DNA from: Reticulascus tulasneorum
Lineage: Eukaryota > Ascomycota > Sordariomycetes > Glomerellales > Reticulascaceae
DNA length: 64,000 nucleotides
Assembly: GCA_001557505.1 (NCBI GenBank)
Contig: LSAX01000001.1
Coordinates: 558,001 to 622,000, forward strand
Direction: 5' to 3'
Part shown: one piece after another, positions 20,201 through 32,707 of the stretch
Layout: each line of letters begins with the position of its first letter
Numbering within the stretch: the stretch's first letter is position 1
The notes under the pieces: generated by a model
Seen by the model: the letters and a program-made list of their open reading frames with translations, nothing else
Told to the model about the DNA's origin: nothing
Databases searched by the model: none
Program-made: the position numbers and the translations under genes

Positions 20201-23200
20201 CCCTCGATATACCTATCTCCCAAGTTTGACGAGAAAACAAGATGCCACGCGAACTCTGCTGGCTCTTGTCTCTCGGCTTATGGAGCTTGGGCACAGCCCG
20301 GTCAATGCGGCAGAAATCACCCGCATGAGTAGCCAGAATCGAAAGAGCACGAAATCGAGAGTCGTCGGTAACATCAAGCCATATGCTTGGGATCAGTCCC
20401 AATTTTGGCGCGAGTCAAGAGTCAGCCGAGAGCATCGCTTCCGAAAGTTCCCGCATCACGACTTGGTGGGACTTCTGGACCCATCCAGCATCATTCATGA
20501 GCCTCGCTGGAAGCACTTCCTTGATTTGGATGCCCTGCCTTGGCTTAAGGACCACGTCATCGATGGCTTTATTGTCTTCCCCGGTGCCGGTTACTTGTGC
20601 ATGGCAATTGAGGGAATGAAGCAGCTGACCCAATTGCGAAAAACGCCTGGTACTGTTTCTCGTTACGTCTTGAAGAACGTAGCGTTTTCTCAGTCCATTG
20701 TCTTCCCCCGTCAAACCAACGGGCCTGTCGACCCCATCGAGGTGCAGTTGGCGCTTAGCCCGTCTGGCGCTCACCAAGCGACCCAATGGCAAGATTTCCG
20801 TATCTTTTCGCACGGTCAAGACGATGTCTGGAGTGAACACAGCACCGGCATGATCAAAGCTGAGATTACCTCCAAGGTCGATGAGGTTGATGGCTCACGT
20901 GAGGAAGAGTTCCAGTTAGCCTCCGATGCCGAGTATCTGCAGGATATTCAAGACCATTGCACTGAAGAGCTATCTCCGGGAAAGTTCTACGATACTTTAC
21001 GCACAACTGGCAACGATTATGGTCCACTTTTCGCAATCGTCGACAAGATCTGGATGGGCACTGGCCAGAGCTGGGCCACATTCAAGGTTCCAGAGATCGC
21101 CCACGCTCAACCGCACGTTATGCACCCAACCACCTTTGATGCTATCTACCAGGTCGGCGCCGTGCTTTTCAAGAGGTTCGGTTCGAACGCTCCCGTGGTA
21201 CCAACCACCACTGGATCCATTATCATTGAAGCCGACCTGCTCTCCAGGCCTGGTGATGAAATCATTGTTGGGTTCACCCTGACTCCGGACGAGAGAGGAT
21301 CCTCCGCTACGTATAATTTCACCGCCTATCAAAGGAGTGCGGACGGTCATCTCGTCACCGTGGCAAGGTGCTCTGATGGAGTGATGCGAGCTGTTGGCGA
21401 GATCGTGGACGAGGAACCCGAAGGGCCTTATAGCAACAAGATGGCCTACAGGATGGCCTGGGACGTTGATGTGGACTTGGCCACTCGTTCTGCTCTAGCG
21501 GATGCCGTTACTGCCACAGCTCAAATCCCGACAGCTGGTGAAATTGCTTACAATCACTACGTCGAACAAGCGGCATCGATCTACCTTCGTCAAGCGCTTG
21601 AAGTAGTCGAGAGTCAAAGTGACAAGGTTGAGTCTGAGCACCTCAGACAGCTTCTCGAGTGGACCAAGAACTACTGCAAGTCGCGAGAGTGCCATGATTT
21701 ACTTGCGTCTATTACCTTGAAACAAGAGCAGATCATCATGGACTGTTCTGAGCAAGGAGGCGACTTGGGCCGCACGCTTGCGCGCATCGGCCGCAACCTG
21801 CCTCACATCTTCCTTGGCAAGCTGGATCCTCAGACGCTCTTGCCTGAGAACAAGTTGAGTTATGAGGCATACGCAACTTCAGATCTGACTGCCAATTACA
21901 ATCAGATGGCTGAGTTGGTGAGATTACTTGCCTTCAAGAACCCGCAAATGGCCGTCTTGGAAATTGGCGCGGGATCAGGGAGCGCAACGGTGCCCGTTCT
22001 TGAAGCTCTTACTAAAGAGGATGGTCAAATTTCTGTACGTCAGTACACCTATACGGACGTTTCAGATGGACTCTTCAAGACAAGCGAACAAACTCTGGAG
22101 AAGTGGCAGGGTCAGGTTGATTTCAAGATGCTCGACATCGAGAAAGACCCATTCACTCAAGGTTACGCTGGCGGCTCTTATGATGTTATTATCGCGTCAA
22201 ATGCGCTCCATGCTACCTCCGACATTGACGTTACGATGGAAAATGTTAGAAAGCTTCTCAAGCCTGGCGGAAGGCTGATATTGATCGAGCAATTCCACAC
22301 AACGGCGTGCATGCAAACCGTCTTTGGGACTCTCCCAGGGTAAGTAATGCGAGGTCCACCCCAGCCCACAGCTAATTTTATGCTAACTTTGATAGATGGT
22401 GGTCCTTCAAAGATGACCGTTCCGACTCACCTCTCCTCTCAGCAGAGCAGTGGAACAGTCTGCTCCTCAATCATGCGTTCAGCGGCCTGGACTTCACGGC
22501 GCCCAACCATGTTGGCAAGACATCCCGTTCTTCCTTGATTGTTTCCAAGGCAGTTGACAGCATGGCCAATGGAGCAAGTGAGCCCGTCAAGGTTGTTATG
22601 GTTGGGGGCGTCGGCTTTGCAGCAACGGAGTCTCTTGCGGCTAATCTGGCAAATGCCTTGGGAAGAAGAGGCATCGAGGCTTCGAGGCAAGCATGGTCCG
22701 ATCTTACCGTGGACCAGGAAACCACGTACATGGTTTTAAGCCCTGCCGAAGAAGCTCTCTTCGTCGACGCAGATCCTCTCACATTTGCAAACCTTAAGAA
22801 CCTGCTGAGCTCAGGAGCCCGTGTGCTCTGGATTGGATTGCAAGAGTCCGAATCGAGACAAAACTCGGCGATCAGAGGTATGATCAAGGGGCTTGCGCGT
22901 GTCGTCCGTCGGGAAAATTCAGACCCGAGCAAGCTTATCATCCTTGAAGTCGAAGATACAACCCAAGCCGCACTTGGAGATGATCTTGTGGAGTCCGTCA
23001 TTAATGTAGCAGACAAGTGTTTGTGGCACACGGATAATACCGAAGGCGTCCAAGACCGTGAGTACATGTATCGTCATGGAAAACTGATCATTCCCCGCCT
23101 TCAAACCGACTCGAAATTCTTTGAATGGGTCAACCAGAGTCAGAACACCAGCTCCACGGCAGTGGCCACAGCGTATCATCAGGCAAACAGGCCATTGAAG

Positions 23201-26200
23201 CTCGTGGTCAAGACTCCTGGCATGCTGGGATCTCTTCATTTTGATGATGCCACCATGCCAACCGAATCCCTTGCGCCAGGTGAAATTGAAGTATCGGCCC
23301 GAGCCCATGGAGTCAACTTCAAAGACGTGTTCATTGCTCTAGGGCAAATGCTTCCAGGAGTTAAGATGGTTGGAGAAGTGGCCGGCATTGTGACTGCGGT
23401 TGGAGCCGATATGGCACACTTGCATAAGGTTGGCGACCGTGTTGTAGCAACCGGAGGCGAGCCGTTTGCAAGCCGATCTCGCATACCAGGATTGTGGGCA
23501 CAGAAGATCCCCGACTCGATCTCATTTTCCCTCGGTGCTAGCATTCCGACTATCTATATGACGGCATATTATTGCATGGTCGAGATCGCACGCATGGAAA
23601 AGGGACAGTCGATCCTGATCCATGCCGCATCCGGTGGTGTTGGCCAGGCGGCAATCCAGCTAGCGCAGCATATCGGAATCGAAATCTTTGCTACTGTTGG
23701 TAGCCCGGCGAAACGTCAACTCTTGATGGACGAGTATGGCATCCGAAGTGATCACATCTTCTCCACACGGACAGGAACGTTCAAGAAATCTCTTCTACGA
23801 ATCACACAAGACCGCGGAGTCGACGTTGTTCTGAACTCTCTAGCCGGGGAGTCCCTCAGCGACGGATGGGAATGCGTGGCTCGTCTCGGCAAGTTTATCG
23901 AGATCGGTAAGGCTGATATTTACAATGGAAGCTACCTACCCATGACGCCATTTGATAAGAGCATCACTTTTGCGGCTATGGATCTCATTGCGGTACGTGA
24001 AACGTATCCCGAGAAACTTCGCGCACAGCTTGGCACTATTTTGGATCTCTTCGACAAGGGAGTTTTGCGTCCAGTTAACCGCATCAACACTTTGCCGATA
24101 GGTAGCCTTCAGGAAGGTTTCCGTCTCATCGAGTCCCGAAAGCACATGGGCAAGATTGTCTTGGAAGCCCCAGAGGATGCTGAGGTACAAGCAACAGTAC
24201 CCAAGGTGCTTGACTCTGGACCTAAGCTGAAAAAGGCTGGTACATATGTCATTGCAGGTGGTCTCGGAGATCTGGGAAGGCGGATCGCTAGGCTCTTCGC
24301 TTCTCGGGGTGCAGGACATATCGTCACGTTGTCCCGTCGCACACCTGACGCAGCTACACGCATGGCATTGGAGAAAGATATCAAAGAGTATGGCGGGACA
24401 CTCCACATTGTCCGCTGCGATGTCTCAGACGAGTCTGATATTCAAAAGACCGTGGAGTACTGCGCAAACTTGCCGCCAGTGAGGGGAGTCATTCATTGCG
24501 GAATGGTTCTAAAGGTTTGACTCTTTGCATGGTCCTTTTCTGATAATTTCGCTGACATAATACTGCAGGACCGTCCATTCATCAACATGCCCGCAGAAGA
24601 CTTCGCTGCTGCACTCAAACCGAAGGTCCACGGAACAGTCAACCTTGACCGGGCGTTTGCCTCCTCCTCTTTGGACTTCTTCGTCATGCTGTCATCTGTG
24701 GCCTCCATCTTGGGCAACTTATCCCAAGCCAACTATGCTGCTGCGAACAGTTTCCAGGACTCTTTCGCAAGCGCTGATCACCCGAACACACAATATATAT
24801 CGATCAATCTCGGAGCCATTGCAGGTTCTGAAGCGGTGTCTGATCCAGTTGTCGAGGCAGCCCTGGCCCGTTCAGGTGTCCTGTTCCTGACTGCCGAGGA
24901 ATTACTGAAGTCCATTGAATACGTGATCAGTCCAAAAGCAAAGGAAGACGGTTGTGTTCAGCTGGTTACTGGCTTCACTCGGGAATCTCTACTCGGAGTC
25001 GGCAACACTGCCTCAGCCAATGAGGCACTACTCATCCAGCTTCCCGTGCTCGGTCAGAAGGATGACGGTACCCAAGCTAAGGATACAGTTGAGCAGTCAA
25101 TTCGGAAGGCCCAGCACATCGCAGAGGCAGAGAATCTCATCACAGAAGCCATCATGGCCAAATTCGCAGGGTTCCTTGACAAGCCGCCATCTGATATTGT
25201 TGCCAGCGAATCGCTAAAAGATATGGGTCTGGACTCGCTGGTATCCATCGAGCTGAAGAACTGGATGGCTCGAACATTCCAAATGAGCTTACATACCGCC
25301 GAGATGACCAATGCGCCAAGTATCTTCGCATTGGCCAAGCTCGTTGTGTCCAGGTCAAAGTTGATAAGTGAGTCACAGCGCAACGCGGCGCCCCCAACAG
25401 AGACAGATCAGGCAAAGGTCGCTGAACCAAAGGTTACAAATGGGGACAACGGTACCAAGCCAGCCAACGGTCCCAACGGAACGCATGGTGCCAAGTTATC
25501 CAATGGCGCCAACGGAACACACGGCACCAAGATACCCGTTCGAACCAAATTATCTAATAATGTCAACGGGAAGGCCGGGAAGCCACTGAGCACAACGACC
25601 AAGAATCAATATCCATGTTGCAAGGCTGCAGGATCTCTTCCCCGTCATCCTTTAGTGCCCTTTGACGATGCGATCGAGAAACTTGAGCAAGACCTACTTT
25701 CTGTAGCACAGACAGAAAGAGAGCTGATCGATGCGCGCCACGCAATTCGAGAACTTTCCAACCCAGACGGTTTCGCCAGACAAGTTTATCAACAGCTTGC
25801 AGCTAAAGCCAATGACCCCAACTGCGATAGCTGGCTCGCTGACACGGTACTCAAGGAGGGATATCTCAAACAGAGAACCTCATTGGCCCCAGGCGGGAAC
25901 TACCTGACGACACATCTGGATGACAAGGTTCCACACTCGCAGGCCGAACGAGCCAGCCTCATCGCCAGAGCCGCATTCTCATTCTGCGAAGATATTGAGA
26001 CGGGAACAATCACCACAGATTCCTTGGAAGGCAAAACCTTGTGCACCGACAGCTGGCGCTGGTTGTTCAATACTGTCCGAGAGCCTCAGGTGGGATGCGA
26101 TGAGATGAAACGGTATCCAGGAAACCATCATTGCGCCGTACTGAGACGAGGTCACTTGTTCAATGTTCCCCTGGCGGGTAAATCGCGGCACCAGCTGCAA

Positions 26201-27490
26201 CTTACTTTTGAGGCGATACTCGATCATGTGGATGATGAGGGATCCTGGACTGGCGCATTGACTACAGATAATCGGGACTCCTGGGCCAGGGTTTGTTCAT
26301 TTCCTGCCGTCACTAATTGAATCCCGAATAGCTAACCATATCATAGAACCGACAAGAGCTCATCGGCCTGGATCAGACGAACAAAGATTACTTCCATGTG
26401 ATCGAGACCGCGGTATTTGTTCTCTCGCTGGACGATACGAGCCCAGCAAACCGTCTTGAGAAAGTAGAGCAGTCCCTACTTCGAACGACCTTTAATCGAT
26501 GGCATGATAAGAGCGTTCAGTTTGTTGTCTTCGCCAACGGACAGTCGGCTGCTATCTACGAGCACTCACTCGTTGACGGACTAACTACGCTGCGTCTCGC
26601 CGAAAGAATTGATGGTGCAATCAGGCATGGAAACTCTTTGATTCATAATGGAGTAAATGTGGTGAACGGTGGACGGAAAGACAGCGTTACCCAAACACAC
26701 ATCGTCGAGCTGGATGAGCTAACCATCAAGACCACTCCATCCATTGAAATGCAGATGACCAAACTGCGAGACGAGTATCGTGAGGCAGGGTCATCTCGAA
26801 CGTACGCGCACTACGAGACAGATCTGATCAATAGGGACTTCCTCTTCACGAAGGGTGCCCCGATCAAAGGTTGCGTCGACATCGCCATACAACTTGCCCT
26901 CAGACTCCATTTTGGTACCAATCCACCAGCATTCCAAGCTATCTCGACACAACACTTCCACAGAGGCCGACCTGAGGCAATGCAGTTGGTGACCAAATCT
27001 GTCCTTGATTTCTGCACGGCAGCCACAAATGACAGCATACCTCTCAATGAGCGAAGGAGTCTTTTGATCCAGGCAGCCAAGGAATGCACTGCCAGAGAAC
27101 GAGAGGTAGCTGAGGGCAAGGGTTACGGTTTCGTCATGGCGGCTGTGCATGCCACCCTCCCTGATGGGTCTGCACTGAAGAACAATCCTATCTGGTCCAA
27201 GATCGTCCCGTGGGGGTTGAAGGCCCTGCAAGGGATCAAGACGGATAATATTGCAGACAGTGCTGGCATGCATCCGTCTTGGGATCCAGAAGCCGTCTGG
27301 ACTTCGTACACAGTTGGGCAAAAGAGGTAAGATATCCGACCCAGATCACCATTTTTGACCATTCAAGCTAACTGGAATTCTTAGTCTTGGAATGTCGATC
27401 GTTGGCCCGGTCGATGAAATTGAGCACTTCCAGGAATGCATGGACGCAGCCGCAGATACCATCCGAACGCTCTTGAAAGCGTCTGCATAA
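17226..27490 (+). CDS. Highly reducing PKS with C-terminal carnitine acyltransferase domain
   Basis: Eleven exons: 17226-17759, 17833-17960, 18025-18307, 18369-18381, 18474-18703, 18764-19557, 19625-22339, 22396-24514, 24569-26290, 26347-27326, 27385-27490; 3,207 residues, all junctions in phase. Start chosen because family homology (APIAVIGMACRLPGG) begins a few residues later. Domains: KS with C178 in DTGCSGS, H313 in EAHGTGT and H353 in KTNIGH; acyltransferase with S640 in GHSSG; dehydratase with H971 (KDHVIDG) and D1166 (HPTTFD); methyltransferase with EIGAGSGS near 1440; enoylreductase about 1840-2150 (nucleotide-binding GGVGQAAIQLA); ketoreductase from 2183, S2315 and Y2328; ACP with S2495 (LDSL); an Asn-Gly-Thr repeat linker about 2562-2607; then about 600 residues of choline/carnitine acyltransferase type with H2919 in EHSLVDG. 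No thioesterase or reductase terminus. Known PKS-cAT enzymes (for example Tv6-931 of Trichoderma virens) release and recapture the chain by transesterification to alcohols, so a polyketide ester is expected. Flanked by two BAHD acyltransferases. Confidence 0.95.
18369..18381 (+). other. 13-bp microexon in the KS domain
   Basis: Between intron 18308-18368 and intron 18382-18473. The 13 bases encode GTKA plus the first base of the next Gly, completing the KS motif EAHGTGTKAGD. Without it the catalytic-His motif would be broken, so the exon is well supported despite its size. Confidence 0.88.
25438..25575 (+). repeat. Asn-Gly-Thr repeat encoding the ACP-cAT linker
   Basis: Degenerate 15-36 bp units encode NGDNGTKPANGPNGTHGAK and NGANGTHGTK. 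The flexible linker joins the ACP to the cAT domain. In length and composition it is unlike other interdomain links of this protein. Confidence 0.75.
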
Positions 27491-28160
27491 TTAGCCTTGG
27501 GCTAGACAGAACCTTCTTTATGATGAGAATAGGGCGAAGAAATTTCTTTTGTTATTTGTTTATGCAGTTCGAAACCTTTGTACTTTATAATTCTTTGGGC
27601 TGCTTTATCTTTCTTAGAGTTGTGGATTGCAGAGGACGTCACAAATATACGTGTATGCCTATGTCTTACGTTATTCCTACCTGTGCTACGTGCCATAACC
27701 TAGTGAATATTGTAGTGAATATTGTACTACTGATATTAGTGCACACAACCACTAACACTGACCAAATTATTTTGAAGGTAGTGACTAATTATAGTATCCC
27801 CTGCAGGCCAATCTTTCAGCGATTTCGCAAAGCCCCCTGCAGTGCTGCGAGCAACATCGTAGCCAAATTGTCAAGCTTTATCTTGTTTACCCACCTTTAT
27901 GTTGCAAACTGACAAGTTCTTCGGTCTGTTCACATTGGGAAGACAAGAGCTTCTACCAAGAGCGCCCAAATAATTTGTACTAATTAGTCTATCTATCTAT
28001 AATTAGGGAGAGTAGTGTAAAAGAGGTTTATCTATGAGGTCCGGTTGTTTGTGGATCTGGGGAAAAAGGTATTCAGAGAATTGAATTTACGGCAGGAAGT
28101 GGCTTTGTTCTAAAACCCTGGCCACAACATTGGCAACCTAGATGTTCGGCGTTCATGCTA
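27491..28160. other. Intergenic between convergent genes
   Basis: 3' regions of the PKS and of the facing acyltransferase. AT-rich, with a two-copy 12-bp minisatellite at 27702-27731. The frame at 27436-27912 overlaps the PKS end and is not credible. Confidence 0.5.
27702..27731. repeat. Short copy of the 12-bp minisatellite
   Basis: GTGAATATTGTA occurs twice in tandem, the same unit as at 4530-4765 and 42916-42992. Confidence 0.7.
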
Positions 28161-29720
28161 TCAACACCCATTCTGTTCCTCAGCCTTGTCAAACTCCTCC
28201 GTAATGTTGCGCCATTGCACTGGGAGCAAAGTCCCACCAAGCCAGTAGTTCCCTTCGGGGTCCTTCCCGTAGACAACCATCGTATTTCTGGAAAACCTGC
28301 TGGTCGTCAAAGGCTGGCCCCAGAACTTGGCTATTTTCCCCGGTGGGCGTGAAGTACCGGCGCGTATCACTGCCGGGCTAAAGTCAACAACATCGAATAG
28401 TTTGGCCTTAGTCCAGTTGGTAATCATGATGAGTCTGCTAGACGGGTTGCCGAATAAGGGTCCCGTGAATTTCTTGGTCGATCGACACTCGCGAATGAAA
28501 GCTCTTATCTGTGTCTCGGAGGCCTGACTGAGTATGTTGGCACGAATCTCCGCTGCCATAGGTCCGAGAGCGTTCTTTTCGACATCTTGCGCCGAGAGCA
28601 GAGAGATTGATCCAAATGCAAGGCATTGGACATAGACCCCGTCAGATGGAAACGCAGACGTCAATCGACCACGCACATCCACGGCGTTTATCACTGTAGC
28701 TGGCCGGGGACAAGTCTCGCTAGACATGATCTTCTGCACCGTCCAGGCGCTAAGAATATCGCCATCGCTGATAAAGCTTGGCTTGCCCGTGTCTTCCGCT
28801 AGCCTCGTTTCTGCGGTCTCACGTAGCTGTGCCATATACCAAGAAGGCAAACAGATAATTCGTGACTCGGACTTGCCCTGCTTCACTGTCTCCAATGCGA
28901 AGCTGGCAATAGCTCGGACCCACTCGAAAGTGCTCATACGCTGACTTGCTAGGACGTACGGTTCGTTGGCGCCTTCATCTGACTGGGTGCCGACATCATC
29001 CAGGACGTCCTCTGTGGTTCCCAGGAGCTCAGGTACTTCGCTCTCTCTGCCTGCCATTACTTGGCTTATGCCTATGAAAATGGCCTGCATTCCCAACGCG
29101 TCAGCCATGGTGTGCGGAAACGATATCGCCACGAATGTAGCATCCGCAAAGGATGTAACATGTAACGACATCTGCGGCTCATCATCGTATATGTAGCCTT
29201 TGATCGTTTCTGGAGCACTTGGTCGGGCGGCCAGGGGTCGCAAGGATGTCCCTCCGGATTGTATTGACGGCCCCTTAGTTGCTTTAATCAGATGAGGAGC
29301 CAGCGGGTGCTCGTTAACACGCTGTTCGAAAATACTTTGCGTAAATCGTACAGCAGGGCGCGCATCGGTAAAATTCTTGGGAATGTGAACTTCGAGCTTA
29401 CCATCCTTCTAACGCATTTCTTAGTTTATGGATGATTGTAAAACTTGACAGCTTTCTTCTTATGATACACAACTTACGTTCAATCTAAGACGTCCACCAA
29501 GCTTTCTCCAGGATCCAATCTCCAGAAGTTTTGAGAGCGCTAGGTGTATCTTGTTCGCGTCCAGGACGTCGTCGAACTGAACAGTCCAGGAAACGACGAC
29601 CTGACGATTGCAGGTTGTGTCGTCGAAAAAGTGTACTGGTAGGACAACATCGCTGTCAATTCGAGACGGGGCAATGCGCTCTGGCGTTTTGCAAAGGAGT
29701 CGAGATGCCCAGGGTGCCAT
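28161..29720 (-). CDS. BAHD-type acyltransferase B (PF02458 family)
   Basis: Two exons, 29478-29720 and 28161-29408, joined in phase 0 across a 69-bp intron with a GTAAGT donor; 496 residues. The start at 29720 (MAPWASRLLCKTPERIAPSR) is the ATG nearest to the family-like N-terminus; 49 more in-frame upstream codons look like leader. The catalytic HxxxD is H180-T-M-A-D184 in SFPHTMADALG. In place of DFGWG it has VDFSPAVIRAG, so it belongs to a fungal subfamily that differs from protein A at 13620. Residues near the end (FSRNTMVVYGKDPEGNYWLGG) resemble the family's C-terminal strand. It is convergent with the PKS, 670 bp apart. A role in acylating the polyketide is inferred from location. Confidence 0.86.
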
Positions 29721-30435
29721 CTTCGTAGCTTTGAATGAGGGATACAAGTGGTGATTGCTATGACATGTGTCACGATATGTAGAGGGAGAAGAAAGAGGAA
29801 AGAGGAAAGATCTTCTCTCTTGAGTTGCCAAAGTCCTGCATTTGTTTATGTGCCGCATTTGCCCCAATTGCCGGAGCTTGCTAGTGATTCATGTCTCACT
29901 TGTATGATATGCAGCAAGACTATTCACTGGCACGCAGATAACCATGGGCCACATAGCCCAGGCAAGTACTCCATATGTCATTTCACTGCGCCGCGCACCT
30001 GATCTGGGTTGGTGAGACCATTACGCACATGGAGCATAGCCCCACACAGAGAGTATCATAGGGTCGTTCATCTATAGACTCTTTGTAAGCAGAAGGGCAG
30101 GACGTGCTGGTAAAATCAACGCTGGTATGGAAGATCATAGATAGGTGCAAAAGAAGCTGGCTTCAAGACACTCATGAATATGCATCATTTATGATACCCT
30201 CGATGCAATTCAGTAATGTACAGTGCTTCAGTGGAACTCAGTTGAGCCAAGTCGTGTCGGTATATAAAGTCGACAAATCGCGCGTGATAAAAATATAGCC
30301 TGCGCACTCTAAATTACCATGAAAACTTCAACAGAAGAATTCCTCATGAACAACCAGTGAAAGAGTCGATGGCAGTCTTCGGTATAGAAGGCGAGTATAA
30401 GTCGGAAGCGATCATCTCCATGCTATAATACATAT
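29721..30435. other. Intergenic
   Basis: Upstream of acyltransferase B and downstream of the next minus-strand gene. A TATATAAA string at about 30261 faces no plausible plus-strand gene. Nothing else seen. Confidence 0.4.
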
Positions 30436-31580
30436 TCATTTTCGACACGCCCGTGGACAGCTGCTCGAATCTCCATACCAAGTGTAGTCCGGATCGTGGG
30501 ATGGTGTGTCACCTGCTCCGTGGAAAGACAAATTGCCGGCTTGTTTATTCCCAATTGCCAGCTCGCCGTCAATCCAGTCTTGGATTATATTCTCCCGATC
30601 AAGCAGAGTCGACGAACACCAAGGCTTGGTCATTTCTACAAATTCTGTCTTCTGTCTCTTGACCAGGCACTGCGCAGTTGCCTTCTTCTCATCCGAGTTC
30701 TTATGGTTGCTGAAACTCTGCAGTACCCCCCTACTTTGTTTTTCCCCAGTTTCATGCATCAAGCAAGCGTCATCATCGATGTAGATAGAAAACTCGGAGT
30801 CCAACCAGTTGTGCTTCCGCTTCCTCTGTCGGCCATGCGTTGCTTGGACACGATAATATGCCTTACTCTGCTTCAACTCTTTGTCGAATTCGAACTCTGC
30901 CATATTTGGAGACGATGCATTGCTGCCTCGACTGCTAACGACAAGGGCATAGTCTGGAGACTCCGGGCATGGCGATTCGTCTCTTAGATAGCTGGATGGT
31001 ATTGGGAGGCTGCTGTTGTGTGTAGGATATGAGTAGAGGTCAGAGAATCTCCTGGATGTGGGTGAGAGATTCGCTCTGATCTCATCCACTGAACGACTGT
31101 AGGGAGGTTAGCAGGCTGGGAAACATTGTGCTAAGTAAGAATAAGCAGGCAAGTTGCTTACGTGGTAAGAACTTGCAACACCAGGGAGAGGGTGGATTTG
31201 CTCTGCTCCAGCTTTGACAGGAGGCGCATGATTTCGGCCTCTCTCCAGGAGAACGACAGCCTCAAAAGCATCTGCCTATCTCGGAGAGAAGCAAGTTTGT
31301 CTATCTCTTGCTTGATTTGCGTTAGAGTAGCGTCGCATCCACGCATGGCTGGTATAACCTGATATTGCAACATTGTGTCTGATACAATGTAGTCATTGTT
31401 GCAGATGTGGGCCTTCATTTGCTCCAAGACTCCCACCACTGGAAATACTCCTTCGTGGAGATCAAGAAGCGTTCGCGAGGCATCGTTACACCGAGAGATT
31501 GCATCCTTAATAGATATACTAGCTTGCATGCACGTATAAGCCAGTCCTAGCGTTGTCGCAACAATACTTAAGGGATCCAT
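30436..31580 (-). CDS. Protein with fungal STAND N-terminal domain
   Basis: Exons 31162-31580 and 30436-31096 join in phase 2 across a 65-bp intron (GTAAGC donor, CTAAC branch, CTACAG acceptor), giving 359 residues. The first 130 residues (MDPLSIVATTLGLAYTCMQA start, then helices and a long heptad-like segment) match the N-terminal domain found on many fungal STAND/NLR-like proteins. The remaining 220 residues are low in structure, with basic RKRKHNW and acidic patches. They lack a P-loop or NACHT, ankyrin or WD repeats, so this is either a stand-alone N-domain protein or a remnant of a longer receptor. Such N-domains may mediate oligomerisation or signalling in immunity-like systems; its role here is unknown. 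Confidence 0.72.
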
Positions 31581-32707
31581 AATGCGCCAGACATCAATGG
31601 ATAATGTTTAACAAATAGTTGTAAACGAAGCCAAAAGGGCAATATCTGATCTCAACTGAGTGCTAAGACAATCTCGTAGGGATGCCGCCCGTATCATAGG
31701 AGGAGAGCGCGTGCGTCTGCATATCAATTCCCAGCGTGCCGTTTAGCCTTGCGGGTATGGGACCAAGTAACCCAGTAACAACTGGTCGGAAAGCCAATGA
31801 TAGGACCATTTAGCTATCTCGGCTGCCTCTCCGCAGTGCCACAGGTTGTGAGATTCCGTGAATAAGTGGCCGGCTCTGCTGGGTTGGTCTTCTGTTCAAG
31901 TCGCGACCCAAAACACGACCCATGTGGTCGCGTAAAGTGGTTGCACCAGGTTGTACGCAACCAAGTGGGCGGCAAAAGCCAAACCTGATTGGTTAGTTGA
32001 TGATAATTATGATTAGAACATGGAGGGTCGACCCAGCATGTTGATACCATGATTTATTGAACCTGGCGGGCTTGACGGGCGGCAGAGTAAGCCCCTGGTG
32101 GCTACAACAGCCTGACTGTTGTGATTGCGCCCACCAACTGGTTCTCGTAAGGAATTTGGGCCGAAGTGTACTAGGCCTTTGTATCTGTTATCGGTCATTG
32201 GCTATCATGCAACATCTGCCTGAGGTGAGATGGCAAGCGAGTACGCTGAAGCATCATGGGATTGGATTGCCAGATCAGGCCGGTCAAGCTACTATCTTGC
32301 CAAGCACCCAATCCAAGTCAGCCCAGGACAAGAGTTGTCGGAGATATCGCCATGATTGCATCCAGCCTAAACTCTTCCAGAGAAGATGGCTAATTACAGT
32401 GGCTGTCAGTTTCAATGCTATGCTGCCTAGGCCACTTCTCCCATGATTCCATCTGGATTAGTCAACATTAACAAAGTTCTAAACAAGAACCTCTAATCGC
32501 GGTCTGCCAGCAATGGGTCTTTCTGATGGTTGCAGGTCAATCCCGCTGGGGATCTGCCTGCCTCCCCGAAGGACATATACCATAGGACCGGAGTGGACCA
32601 CCTCATTTTCATCCATGAGCTGCAGTTGATTGAATTCCGGCCACTATCACTGATTGTCATGCCCGGAATGGACGAAGGCTTGCCGGGCGGAGACAACGCC
32701 GTCCTAG
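31581..32707. other. Intergenic
   Basis: Only short frames on both strands, none with a start context or composition that persuades me. The stretch 32530-32790 has overlapping open frames on both strands, probably chance next to the 3' end of the following gene. Confidence 0.4.
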
